From Usnea hakonensis (taxonomy: Eukaryota > Ascomycota > Lecanoromycetes > Lecanorales > Parmeliaceae): a stretch of DNA of 55,195 nt. The first letter of the stretch is position 1; each line of letters starts with the position of its first letter. The notes under the pieces were generated by a model. The model saw only the letters and a program-made list of their open reading frames with translations. It made no database searches and had not been told where the DNA came from. The DNA is taken from NCBI GenBank assembly GCA_013423325.1, contig BLJB01000195.1, positions 1-55,195 of the forward strand, given 5' to 3'. Of this stretch, positions 13,601 to 23,994 are shown one piece after another. A program made the translations under genes and the position numbers.

Positions 13601-15800
13601 CTTATAGTAACTTTAAATTAAAATCTAAAATAAATAAATATTAAAATTATCTTTTTATATAGAATAATTAAAAAGATTATTTATATAATATAATCTATTA
13701 GTTTTAAATTAAAGTAATACTCTAATAAGATCTATAAATTTAATAAGATCTTATATAATTTAAAATAATTCTTTTAAATATAATATAATATTTTCTCTAA
13801 TTTTATAAAAAAGTAGAGACTCTATCTAATTAATATTAATTATAATATATTTATTAATAGTTATATAGATATTATTATAGTACTATATATAAATAATATA
13901 CTTATAATTAATTCTAATTATAGAGATATCTAGTACGTTAAAAATACTCTTAATACTTAATTTTAAATAATTAATTTAGGGTTTTATACTTATTATCTAG
14001 AAATAATAGTAATTTAAAATAGAGCTAAAAAAATTATCTACCTTAAATAAACTAGATATATTAAATATATATTTTATAATAATAATATATAGAAGACTAA
14101 GTTAATCTCTATTTTTATAAAGACTTTAGTTAAATATAAATTAATAGAGAATAATTATTAGACTATTTAGAAAAATAAGACTCGCTATTAATTAATTATA
14201 AAATTTTTTATATATATAATATTTAGAATTTAATTAGATCTAGTCTTTACTATTTTAATAATTAGTTATTATATATATAACTCGATTAAAAAGTATTAGA
14301 AAATAATTAAAAAAATCTTTATATATCTTAAAAAGATTATTAATATAGAACTAATCTTTTAGAATACTTTTTTAGACTTAATTAGTTATATAAATTTTAA
14401 TTCAATAAATAATATAGCTATTTATTACTCTATTTCTAGCTATATATTTAATATAGAAAATATAATAATTAGTTAATTTTTTAAATATTAAACTACTATT
14501 ATTCTTTCTACTTATAAAGCTAAATATATTAAATAAATATAAATTACTAAAAAGGCGATTTAATTATAAAATCTATTAATATCTTTATATTCTAAATATA
14601 ATAATAATCTAAAAATAGTTATTATTTATAAAGATAATTAAGAAGTAATTATATTATTAAAAAACTTTAGATCTTATAGTTATATTAAATATATTAATAT
14701 TATTAATTATTTCTATAGGGAGAAAATAGTTAATAAATTAATAACCTTTAAATATACTCTTATTAATTTATAAGTTACTAATAGATTAACTAAAACTCTA
14801 TCTAGAGATAAATTTAAAATATTTTATAAAACTATTAATCTAAAATAATTAAATTAATAATTAGATAATCTATAGAAGCTATTCGCCCTTTCTAATCTTT
14901 AATTACTATTAAGATTAATTTATAATTTACCCTTTTTAGACTTCTTTTTAAATATATTATTATTATTATTATTATTATCCCCTTTTAGCGCCTTAAATAC
15001 TAAATTATCTAGTTTCTTAATATTAAATTAGTCTTATTAACTAGTCTAGATAATTTAGTCTATTAGTCCTATCTAGTCTAGATAATTCGACTTATTAGTC
15101 CTATTAACTAGTCTAGATAATTTAGTTTATTAGTCTTATTAATTAGTTTATACTTAGTAGACTTTCCTTTTATATCTTTTCTCTTTATTATTAATTACTA
15201 ATTAATCCTTTTCTTTTTCTTTCTAAAGTTTATTACTAATAGCTAATTAATCCTTTTCTTTTCCTCTCTAGAATTAATTCTAACTACTAATATATAAAGG
15301 CCTTTTAATATATTTTATATAAATTCTTATAGTACTATTTTAATTCTAAAATATTATTTTTAATCTTATAACTACTTATCTAGCTACTATTTAGCTACTA
15401 TAATTATTATAACTATTTAGAGTATTTTTTATATAATATATAAATCTTTATATATATCCTTCGACCTCGTTTTATTTAAAATTTAGTATATACTTATTAA
15501 ATATTAAAAAAGATTTTTAAATAATCGTATTTTTATAAAAAATAGAAAGTTTATATAATAATATTATTATAAAATTAAGTATTAAACTATTATATAGTCT
15601 AATATTTATTACTATATTATTATATTACCTCTATTATCTTAATATTACTATCGTATAATATAGAGTTAATATAGGAGTTAGAATTTAATTTTTTAAAAAA
15701 AGAAATACGCTTAAATAGAAATATTAAAATAGAAAGATTTACCGAGTTATATAACTTCGTTACGTAACCTTGGCGCCTTAGTATTTTATAAATAGTCTTA
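10640..15800 (+). mobile_element. Ty1/copia-type LTR retrotransposon, RIP-degraded
   Basis: Plus-strand decayed frames give the copia order. A gag-like region lies at about 10,650-11,350. The protease begins with a WILDS-like active-site stretch near 11,405 and ends with NNILYISSLSINLIS near 11,590. A GAG-pre-integrase domain is near 12,100-12,250. The integrase core (about 12,340-12,940) ends in an IYQILLNNKRTFYTS segment. RT begins near 13,460, with IIIVLYINNILII near 13,870 for the YVDDIL box. RNase H has STYKAKYIK near 14,507 for STxEAEY and ends near 14,850. After about 14,900 comes non-coding sequence that should contain the 3' LTR. No matching 5' LTR was found, so the left end is probably truncated. 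Stops fill every frame. Confidence 0.8.
15041..15142. repeat. Three tandem units of 32-35 bp in the copia 3' region
   Basis: Units at 15041-15072, 15073-15107 and 15108-15142 all begin CTAGTCTAGATAATT and end in a TTAGTCYTAT-like stretch. They lie after the RNase H remnant, where the 3' LTR should be. They may be LTR enhancer-like repeats; no function can be shown. Confidence 0.7.
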
Positions 15801-16108
15801 CACATTTCTTGTACTTCAATAATTAATCAACTAATCAACAAGTATTCCACATACCTACTTTCAACATTATTCGCCCTAGCCTCTACTATAGAATTCTTAG
15901 TAATCTTATAACGAAAACGATTTCTAGGGAAAGAGCGTTAGGGGGCTTCCCGGGGCTTAAAAACTTTTCACTACAAGAAGCCCACGCCATAGTATGATGT
16001 CCACGTGACCCAGTCACGTGTTTTTAACCTGAAAGCTTTTCCAGCCCTGAATTTGGACACATACCCTACATAGCGCCTGCAAGTCTGAGAGTAAAGACCA
16101 TTCCGGAT
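15801..16108. other. Isochore boundary and PRP4 3' flank
   Basis: Composition changes within about 60 bp near 15,765-15,840, from RIP-type AT-rich DNA to ordinary sequence. The rest is the short 3' flank of PRP4. It contains a perfect palindrome at 16002-16020, listed separately. No gene is seen. Confidence 0.6.
16002..16020. promoter_or_regulatory. Palindrome of two CACGTG E-boxes
   Basis: CACGTGAC-CCA-GTCACGTG is a perfect inverted repeat with 8-bp arms and a 3-bp spacer. CACGTG, especially flanked as GTCACGTG, is the known core site of Cbf1-like bHLH factors. It lies about 90 bp past the PRP4 stop and beside the isochore edge. Role unknown. Confidence 0.4.
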
Positions 16109-18880
16109 CTATCCCTTTGTCCTCGTAAGGAACGGATGCCGTAATGCTTCCGCGGCTGTACACCGTCTCTCAGGATTCAAGGAGAGACAACGATCTAGCA
16201 AATCTATAAACGCATTCAGTTCCTTAATCTCAACATCGCTTACTCCCTTCACATTGGCCATTAATCTGGTTTTAAGGTCACGTGTAGGCTTGGAAAAGCT
16301 CATGATTCGAACAAGGTCCTTTTGCAAATGTCAGCTGTGGGTTGTTCTACCTACAAGAGTCTAGATTAGAAAGCCTACCTTTCCGGTTAACTTATCCTTT
16401 TCCACACTTCTGAAATTCAACAGGTCATCGAAATGAAAGGCGGCATACTGAGCTTTTCGGAGTATCTTGTGGCTGAATTTGCCTCGGCACTCCATGATCG
16501 CACGTAGCATTTGATTGTTGCTACGCCCGGTGAACAGAATCTTCCCAGTATAGAGCTCGAAAAGGGTACATCCGATTGACCACATGTCAATTCCAAAATC
16601 GTAAGGCATTCCTAGAACTGTAGGGTCTATTAGTGTTTCGATATATGGCGGCATCAATGGAGACGTACTGATTTCGGGGGCCCGATAGAAGCGACTGACA
16701 AGGTACTGCGTAATTTCGTTCTCAGACGCATCGGAAGCAGAACCAAGATCGCATATTTTCAGCACGTTGCGTGACTCATTGACCTCCAGTAAATTAGCAC
16801 ATTTGAGCCAATATGTCAGGGGTCAGGGACTCACCAGCACATTGTCGGGCTTCAGGTCCGCGTGAAGGATATTGCATTTTCTTAGCAAGCTCAAGCCCAA
16901 GAACATCTGCTGTGCGTACGCTCTGACAGCTTTAAGATTTATGCCTACATCCCTCCCGAATTTCTTCAAAACTTCGCGAAGGTTGATGCTAACGCTGTCA
17001 GCATCAAGTCCGACAACCAGTAGGTGTAGAAGCGGTGCAAACCGCTTCTTCATTACCTTAGATTCTCGAAGACCATGCACAAGTGGCTTTTATGTTCAAA
17101 ATAGCGTTCAAGTCTAATCATGTGCTTTTTATCCTCCGGATCTGCGTAAGCAAGCTTCTGGAGGATTTCAATCTCTTTGAATCCAGCCTTCTTCCTATGG
17201 ACGATCTTAGCATCAAGACGGGATCAGCCACGAATGATTACTCTTACATCGTTTCATTGTTTCTGATTATCTTAACAGCCACCAGACGCTTGGTGTTTTG
17301 ATCAGTCGCTCGCACTACTCCAGAGAACATGCCCTTGCCTAAATTTGACTGAACGTGATAACGTCCGTCGAGTAATTCGCCAAGTATGACTTTGTAATAG
17401 CCTTCTGGGTCATCCCAGTCATCAAGCATACTCATGTCAAGTGTTTTTGCTTGAGGTACAGATACAGCTTTGGCAGCTTCTTTTTCTGGTTTTCGAAATG
17501 TGGCCGGAGCTTCCGCAAACATATCGAGCTCATCGTCTTCGGCGAACATATCCAAGCCGTCGTCTACTTTCTTCTCAACTGGCTCGTGAATCTCTGCGCC
17601 AGGTACCAGAACATCATGATCTATGGTTGCGATCTCATTGTAAGCTCCAGAGGTTTTATCGTCGTTGCGCTGATGCTCGTCATGGCGCATCTTATCTTCT
17701 TGCATATCCAGAGTGGGATCATAATCAGCCGCCGAAGGCTCATCTTCCTGTCTCGGCCCCGTCACGACGGCACTGGTGTTAGCAAGGTCTGCATCCTCAA
17801 GAACCACAAAGTCGGTAGGGGATTCGTGTCCCGAGATGATTTTGGACGTAAGAGGAGGACTTTTTGGGGGGGACGCTTATTGCGACGTGTTAGTTTGTGC
17901 AGTCAACCCAAAGTCATACAGCTTACCTTGGTCTGGATCGTCTTCCGGCATAGTTGTTGACTTTGGCGTGGACGGTACGAATGTATTATCTAACGCTAAA
18001 GCCTGAACCAGCAACGGTGTTGCTTGTCCTCGATGTCTGGCCTTGATAGCTTCACGCCGTTTGCGACGCTCCTCAATCACAGTGGCCTCATCAGCTAGTT
18101 GCGTATTTTTTGGTTGCATAACTCTATCGGAATCCTTATTAGCCTTTTCGGCGGTCCTGTGGTTCTCCTGTTAGCACGCTGCCGTAAAAGAGCAGATCGA
18201 ACATACTCAGCTAACGAATCCCCCCATTCTCCGATAGAAGTGTCAATACGCTGTATCTGATTTGGTCGAATTTCAGCCTCTCGTTTCAATTGTGCAGCAG
18301 CAACTGGGGAATGACCCCGATCGCTCACTGACTGTTCTCTCGAAAGCCTGCTTTGGCTTTCTTTGTATCTCCTATCACCCTTCTCGCGTTGATGGCGGTC
18401 CTGTTTTCCTCCGACATGATGCTCATGGGCCCCATCTGGCCTAAAACGGCTGGGTATTGGAGACCGGGTCCTCATACTGGGCCGCTTGTCCCGCAGCCGT
18501 TCACACGCAGCTTGTTCTTCGTAGCGGTAGCCTCTGTCCGAATCATGGTAGGACCTGTGCGCGATTGCTCTAGCGCCATGCGGATGGTCTTCGTAGCGGA
18601 CCCTAAACCGACGGGGATCGTTCCGCGAATGATCGTAGTGATCGTCGTCAATAAGGCGCTTCGCTCCCCGGGCTTCTCTGTAGGGGGACCGAGAATCACT
18701 GCGAGACTTGTGATATCCGGGAGACCCAATGGGCGAAGGAGATCGAGAGACTGATGAACGTGCTCTGAATGTACGGTCAATGCTGTTGCCTTTCTTTGAA
18801 ACGATTGCTGTAGTTGCCTTCTCTGTGTCTGACTCAACTATTTCTCCTTCAGACGGCGGTGACAATGAAGGATAAGACAT
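16109..18880 (-). CDS. prp4: Prp4-type CMGC serine/threonine kinase (pre-mRNA splicing)
   Basis: Prp4 kinase phosphorylates spliceosomal proteins such as Prp1/Prp6 and promotes spliceosome activation in the nucleus. I place seven exons, removing introns 18157-18206, 17876-17926, 17195-17247, 16989-17056, 16784-16834 and 16319-16378; this gives 812 codons. Residues 1 to about 440 are Arg/Ser-rich, acidic and disordered. The kinase domain (about 475-805) has a GKGMFSGVV glycine loop, VAVK lysine, the Prp4-typical HADLKPDN in place of HRDLKPEN, and QYLVSRFYRAPEI in the activation segment. The metal-binding motif is DLG (CDLGSAS), where other Prp4 proteins as I remember them have DFG. ATG 18880 starts MSYPSLSPPSEGE; upstream frame sequence is not kinase-like. 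It is head to head with TMA7, 418 bp apart. Its 3' end is only about 300 bp from the transposon block yet shows no RIP-like decay. Confidence 0.95.
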
Positions 18881-19298
18881 CGTAAGCAGATGACGAGAAC
18901 AGAGCCTATCTGTATTCGGTGATTGATTGTAAGTTAGCCACTGAGGCCAGACTGTGGTAAGGATTTTGGCAACCAGTGTTACATCATCTCCCAGCACTAT
19001 TCGTGCATCTTTTAGACGGGTACTTTCGGCTAAAATCTGAATCGAGGATAAGCTAAGGCTTCTGCTGGAGAGGCAGTTCACATACTCAGTGTTACATATA
19101 AGTAAGTACCTACTCATTTTCAAAATGGGACACTAAGCGCGGCTCTTGCGGCTTCTGCGGCTCTGCTCTCGTAGTGTTCCGAATTTTGCTAATCCAAAAG
19201 AATGTTTACGAGCAGTCAACTTGAATCATTTCGCTTTTCACAGTTATCCACAATTATTCAAGATAGTCACCTCCAAAAGGAATTGAAGTGTCATCAAA
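18881..19298. promoter_or_regulatory. Shared divergent promoter region of PRP4 and TMA7
   Basis: The 418 bp between the two start codons must hold both promoters and 5' UTRs. I see no clear TATA box or other recognisable operator. Confidence 0.4.
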
Positions 19299-19621
19299 AT
19301 GGGAGGCAATAGTAGAGAAGGTAAGTCATGACCAAACACCGACAGGCCTCATATATAAGTTAATTGCGAATCTTCACAATAAGGTGGCAAGGCCAAGCCT
19401 CTTAAAGCGCCCAAGAAGGAGAAGAAAGATATGGACGAGGATGAGGTTGCGTACAGAGAGAAGCAGAAGGCTGGTGAGCTGTGCCAGCTCTTGCATCTAA
19501 GATCTTTGGCTAATCTGCGCCACTAGATGCAAAGGCGCAGAAAGAGATGGCTGAAAAGGCAAAGGGAAAGGGACCATTGAATGCAGGACAGCAGGGTATC
19601 AAGAAGTCTGGGAAGAAGTAG
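19299..19621 (+). CDS. tma7: Translation machinery-associated protein 7 (Tma7)
   Basis: Tma7 is a tiny, highly basic ribosome-associated protein with a role in translation. Three exons (introns 19321-19383 and 19474-19526) give 68 residues, close to the yeast and human family size of about 64. The protein starts MGGNSREGGKAKPLKAPK, continues with a KKEKKDMDEDE stretch and ends in the family hallmark GPLNAGQQGIKKSGKK. Introns begin GTAAGT and GTGAGC. It is divergent from PRP4 and convergent with the next gene. It was missed as a single ORF because its exons are 22, 90 and 95 nt. The assignment is firm because length, charge pattern and both conserved ends agree. Confidence 0.93.
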
Positions 19622-19957
19622 TCAAGAATAGGATGTGACATGCCCCAGACCAAACAGCGGGTTGAAACCCTGAATGGAGCTGACCAGCTGTATCCGACCA
19701 AATTTCTTGTGATGTGTAACGAGGATTTGTTCTTATGATTGCTCGATCTTCAGCTATCACCGGCATCATTACGGGAGATCACATGAGATATTTCGTATTG
19801 CACGATAAATACGTTGTCCATCTTAAAGTACTTGAAGAGTACGTCTACCTATTCTACAGCTACACGCAGGCCATTTTGGTCCATATCATACAGAAGATCC
19901 AGAAATGTTTGTTCTAGAACCCGAAGTCCAGAATCACAGAGCGCCATGGTATCTCTT
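19622..19957. other. Convergent intergenic stretch
   Basis: These 336 bp hold the 3' flanks of TMA7 and the coiled-coil gene. Nothing else is recognised. Confidence 0.4.
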
Positions 19958-21939
19958 TCAGCTGGTCACCCTTCTGACCCATATACTTGTTGGCTCATAC
20001 GCTGAGAACTCATCATCCCGCTTCAGCGCTCGATGTAGCTTAAGACCTGTCTCATGCTCGTCTTTCACGACCTCTGCTAGCTCCCTCTTCAAACCATCAA
20101 CTGTCCTCTTGATCTCCTGCCTCGAAGCCATATCATATGCAATAGAGCTTGGTTGGACCACGTTTGTTAGCTCGTGGATAATGGTCTGCAAATTGCTTCT
20201 TCGTTGACGGAGATTATCTAATTTAGCTTCAAGGCTTGCGATACGAGACGTAGCTTCGACTTCAGGAGGGGATCTTGGCAAAGACTTTTGTTTTCCCTCT
20301 GGTACTTGTTTCGGGGTACCTGACTCTGACGATGTGGGCTTGCGAGCTGTGACCTTTGAGTTGGGTATACCTGCTGGTGGTACAGGACGTTTCCTATTAA
20401 GTATTGAATTTGGTGTTGTGGAAATTGAGGACATGGCTGGTGAGTGTGAAATCAGCTGCGGAGTATCCGGAGGACTGTCGGAGGTGGTAGTCGCGCAAGT
20501 CGTCGCACTGAAGCGACTGGGCAGCTGGTCTTGAAGGTGTACGTGATGTAGATGCGCACGAAATTGGCTCTCGATTTGGCTCGAATCTCGCTTTGGGTTA
20601 CTACGGTCAAGTACGGTCTGGGAGCGCATATCTTGCAAGTACGGGCTCTCTGCTTCCTCGGTAGTCGTCTGTGGTGCGCCTGGTAGCGTTTGCGATCGGC
20701 GATCCTTAATCTCCTCGCTGCTTGGATTGCGGGCGAGGGGCGACCTAGCGTCATCAGTTGATAAACTCGGACTTGGAGATTGGGCATGTTGCTGAATTGG
20801 TGGCGGTGTCGTTGAATCGGAAGAGGTTTTAGTCTCAGCGGCTGGCGAAGTGACATGTGGCCCAAGCTCTTTGTCATTGAGAGTGATAGACGGTCGGGTT
20901 GGCCGAGTCATCAACTGCTGAGAGGCGCGGGCAGACGTTGAAGACTCCACTGTCCTGTCTTGGTCTTTTCGATCTTGCTGGTACTTTTCACTGCCTGCAG
21001 GAAATGTCGGAGACTGACCCAGCGGCAGAGGCTTGTCAAGAAGCGGATTGACAATCTTGTGGCGTCCACCAGCGCCTCTCCATTCAGGTCGGATGATGGG
21101 TGCATTGTTCAGATCCCGGCTTGCGACTCTCTTACGCCCAATAGTAGTACCTCCACTTATGTGGGTGGAAGTCCCCAAAGGTCCAAGGCTGCCATCGAGC
21201 TTGCCAGGACTCGGCTGCGCATTCAATTTCACCGCACTCGGGGTCGTTTGCGGGGGCTTCCCCTTCTCCCTTGTCGTTGGCTCTCCCGAATAAACATCCC
21301 AATGCGTCAGACTAGAGCCTTGCTCTGGAGAATGAGAACTGTTTCGGTTCCAGAACTTCCGAGTCTTCTTAGCGACTGGTATGTTACTATTGAATCTACC
21401 AGTTGCGAATACGAGCGAACGGTTCGCCAATGGACTTGGAGAGTCTGATATTGGTGACACATCTGGACTGCTCTTTTTGCTTTGGTTATTCTCTTCCTGA
21501 TTCGTGTGCGGTGATCCTGGAGGAGATACGTCGTCGGGGTATAGAGAAGAAGACCTGAGTTTGTGGCCGCTCTTCAGTGTTGATGTGTTATTTGTCCTTG
21601 GTGAAGGTTGCGAATAAATTGAAGATGCAGTAGGTGCTTCGGATACTGATCTGCCATTCCCTATGCCGGAAACCTGCAATTCGTTGCTTTCTGTGTAAGC
21701 CTTGGGTATTTCCTTCCTGGGACGGGAACATACAACGGCAGCGCTGGCAGCCCCTTTAGAACGTCCTCCGTCCCTTTCCTCCCAAAAGCAGGCCTTGAGC
21801 TTATGCTGAAGGAGCCATTGTTAATATTTGTTGCCCTTTGTAAGGTGTTCTCGTCCGTAGTAGTCTCAATAAGGACCGGGCTGCCAATTTCGATTTCTGT
21901 TTGGCGGTCTTTGTTATTGATTCGTTTCCACATCCTCAT
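19958..21939 (-). CDS. Uncharacterised disordered protein with a C-terminal coiled coil
   Basis: Product unknown. The main open frame (19958 to about 21673) is rich in Ser, Pro and Thr and looks disordered. The C-terminal part (from SRIASLEAKLDNLRQRRSNL to the end) is predicted by eye as heptad coiled coil: IASLEAKLDNL, then IHELTNVV and KRELAEVVKDE. Such tails are common in fungal cytoskeleton or septation proteins, but I cannot name a family. The first exon probably starts at ATG 21939 (MRMWKRINNK) and is in another frame. A 56-nt intron at 21674-21729 would join them in phase and give 641 residues, but its donor is a poor GTTCCC. A different splice, a later start or a sequence error is possible. 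The C-terminal two thirds are well supported as coding; the N-terminus is weak. Confidence 0.7.
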
Positions 21940-22399
21940 TCGCCTGTGATGTGGGCTTGCGGGTGCTTGTAATGTGCCTCCTCAGGAGTCCAGCTCGTAA
22001 TTGGAGATCATATGCAAGCACAGAGTTGGGAGAGTACTCTGTAATGAAGCGACAACGTGCCACAAAAGACACGTTCGCTACACACACTGCAACATGATTG
22101 CAGGAATAAAGAGCCTTGTCAGTCTGCTTTGTTGACGCGAAACAATGTATTTGGCTTGCACTCGTTACAAAAAGGTTTATCAGTCTCTACAATAACAATC
22201 TAGATAGTCGTGTCCTGTGAGGTTCATGTCGCGGTTGAAACTATTATAGGCGGCTTTGCCCCGCAGTTGACTGAATCTATCTTCCCTAAAAATAGATCAA
22301 ACTTAACTTCTTGAGTATCACCACTCTTTCAATCATCACACCATTACTCCCCAACAACATCGATCGAGCCTTTTTTTGCGCTTCGCTTGAAACGAAATT
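21940..22399. promoter_or_regulatory. Divergent intergenic region before DAP1
   Basis: The 460 bp separate two divergent start codons. The stretch just upstream of DAP1 is rich in CAATCA/CACC pyrimidine-type sequence, usual for fungal 5' UTRs. No specific site is recognised. Confidence 0.35.
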
Positions 22400-23230
22400 A
22401 TGTCAGACAGTAAGTGCGTAAACCTCTCGGATCTATTTAGACGGCTCACAAAGTAATGGCGCAGCTCCAGTAGCTACCCTAGCGTAATCTCCCTCTATCA
22501 ATTTCTGAAACCAGTGATCTAACACTTTCCAGTACCTCAATTGCATCACCAATCAATCTGATTCTTGTGTCGCTCCTTGTTCTCCTCGTCTACTTCCGTC
22601 TTCGGCCGAGTCCGGTCCCTACCCTACCAAAAGGTCCAGCACCTGTTGTGTTCCGTAAAGTCACCCCTGGACGATTGTCCACCGAACGTCTCAACCCTGA
22701 TTAAAGTAACCTGTAGCTAGGTACATTCACTCCACCAACACTGAAACCATATAATGGGGAGAACGACAAGCCCGTATATCTAGCGGTTCGAGGCAAGGTC
22801 TTCGACGTTACGCCTGGCAAGAATTTCTACGGTCCTGGTGGACCCTACGAGAATTTCGCTGGAAGAGACGCTAGTAGAGGCCTGGCATGTGGTAGTTTTG
22901 ACGAAGACATGCTGACTAAGGATCTTGATGGACCGTTGGACGATCTCAGTGGACTGGGACAGGAAGAGATGCAAGCAATGCGAGATTGGGAGGATAGATT
23001 CACCGGTACGTCAATTTGCATATTTACAAGTCAAGAAGCCGTCTTTCGAATTCACTGTTGGGTCCTGATACATTGCTGGGGCGTGCCATTTCTACGTCAA
23101 TGTTTCCAAGGTCTGACGTCCGGTCTTGCATATTTTGTACTAACTACAACATTGCTCACTAGATAAATACTTGGTGGTAGGAAAACTCGTACCTGTATCA
23201 GAAGCGCCGGAGGAAGGGTCCCAGATTTGA
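22400..23230 (+). CDS. dap1: Dap1-type cytochrome b5-like heme-binding protein (MAPR family)
   Basis: Dap1 and its homologues (PGRMC, membrane-associated progesterone receptors) bind heme and support sterol-synthesising P450s such as Erg11 at the ER membrane. Five exons (introns 22410-22464, 22484-22532, 22655-22720, 23006-23162) give 167 residues. The first exon is only 10 nt and the second 19 nt. An N-terminal transmembrane helix (about 15-30, INLILVSLLVLLVYF) is followed by the cytochrome b5-like domain, beginning TFTPPTLKPYNG. It has VRGKVFDVTPGKNFYGPGGP, with the tyrosine that ligates heme in the family, and GRDASRGLACGSFD. The C-terminus reads KYLVVGKLVP. Intron 4 is long (157 nt) and has an ideal TACTAAC branch site. 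The assignment is firm. It lies head to head with the coiled-coil gene. Confidence 0.94.
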
Positions 23231-23994
23231 TATTCAGTAACTGGAATTGGACGCGATTGGACGGCCGGATTTGCTCCTCTCCGCCTGAGCTCTTCACCAG
23301 TCAAATACTGCGAATCTAAACAATCCCTTCATTGGCTTGTAGACGTACCCGCAGAGAGAATCATGGAGCCGCGCAGTTTGAGTAGAGAGCAACGCACCAC
23401 CGAGAACTTGGAGGTTCGAAAAATTCCCTAGATCGGTATTCATATATTAGTGAACACTACCTAACATCTTTAACCGTACTGAGTAATATGAGATCTTTTA
23501 TACAACACGTTGCTGTATCTTAGCATTCGCTTCTGTTCCATTACCTGCCGTAACAATAAGTATATAGAACGAAGATCTATATCAATTTGTCCGTAATAAT
23601 CCAGTATTGCATTGTCAGGGGAAAGAATGTATATATCAGTTTATCATAGTCTGGAGTGACGAGTATTTTACTTGACGCAACCAAATGCCAAGAGATAGAA
23701 CGCGCTAAGGTACCTTTAGTGACCGGGAAATGCCGATCAAGGGTCCGAGGGTGCGTGTACAGAATGAGTAAGTAAGGTACCTACCTACCTTACCTTACTT
23801 TACTACAGCAATACATAAAGTACAAAATTCAATGCAAGTTAGTACCCCTGCGCGACCTTCTATCCAACTGCAATCCGCCGTCGACTTGTGGCATCTATTC
23901 CTAAAGTCCAGCCGTCGGAACAATGGGACTGCAAGGATTATTCAAGCAACCTTCCTAGCAGTCGCGCGGGCCTGTTGCCCCTTCAGCCTTCCTC
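23231..23994. other. Intergenic region with GGTA/TACC simple repeats
   Basis: The 764 bp between two tandem genes contain a short run of TACC/TTAC repeats near 23,770-23,805. Otherwise they hold the 3' flank of DAP1 and the promoter of the peptidase gene. An in-frame ATG exists at 23,922 but leads to a stop after about 10 codons. Confidence 0.4.

Noticed and set aside
15620..15805. 61-codon minus-strand ORF beside the isochore edge
   Set aside because: It starts in ordinary DNA and runs into RIP-type sequence of the copia 3' region; no conserved feature.
16872..21448. Several plus-strand ORFs of 60-169 codons
   Set aside because: All lie opposite PRP4 or the coiled-coil gene and have no signature of their own.
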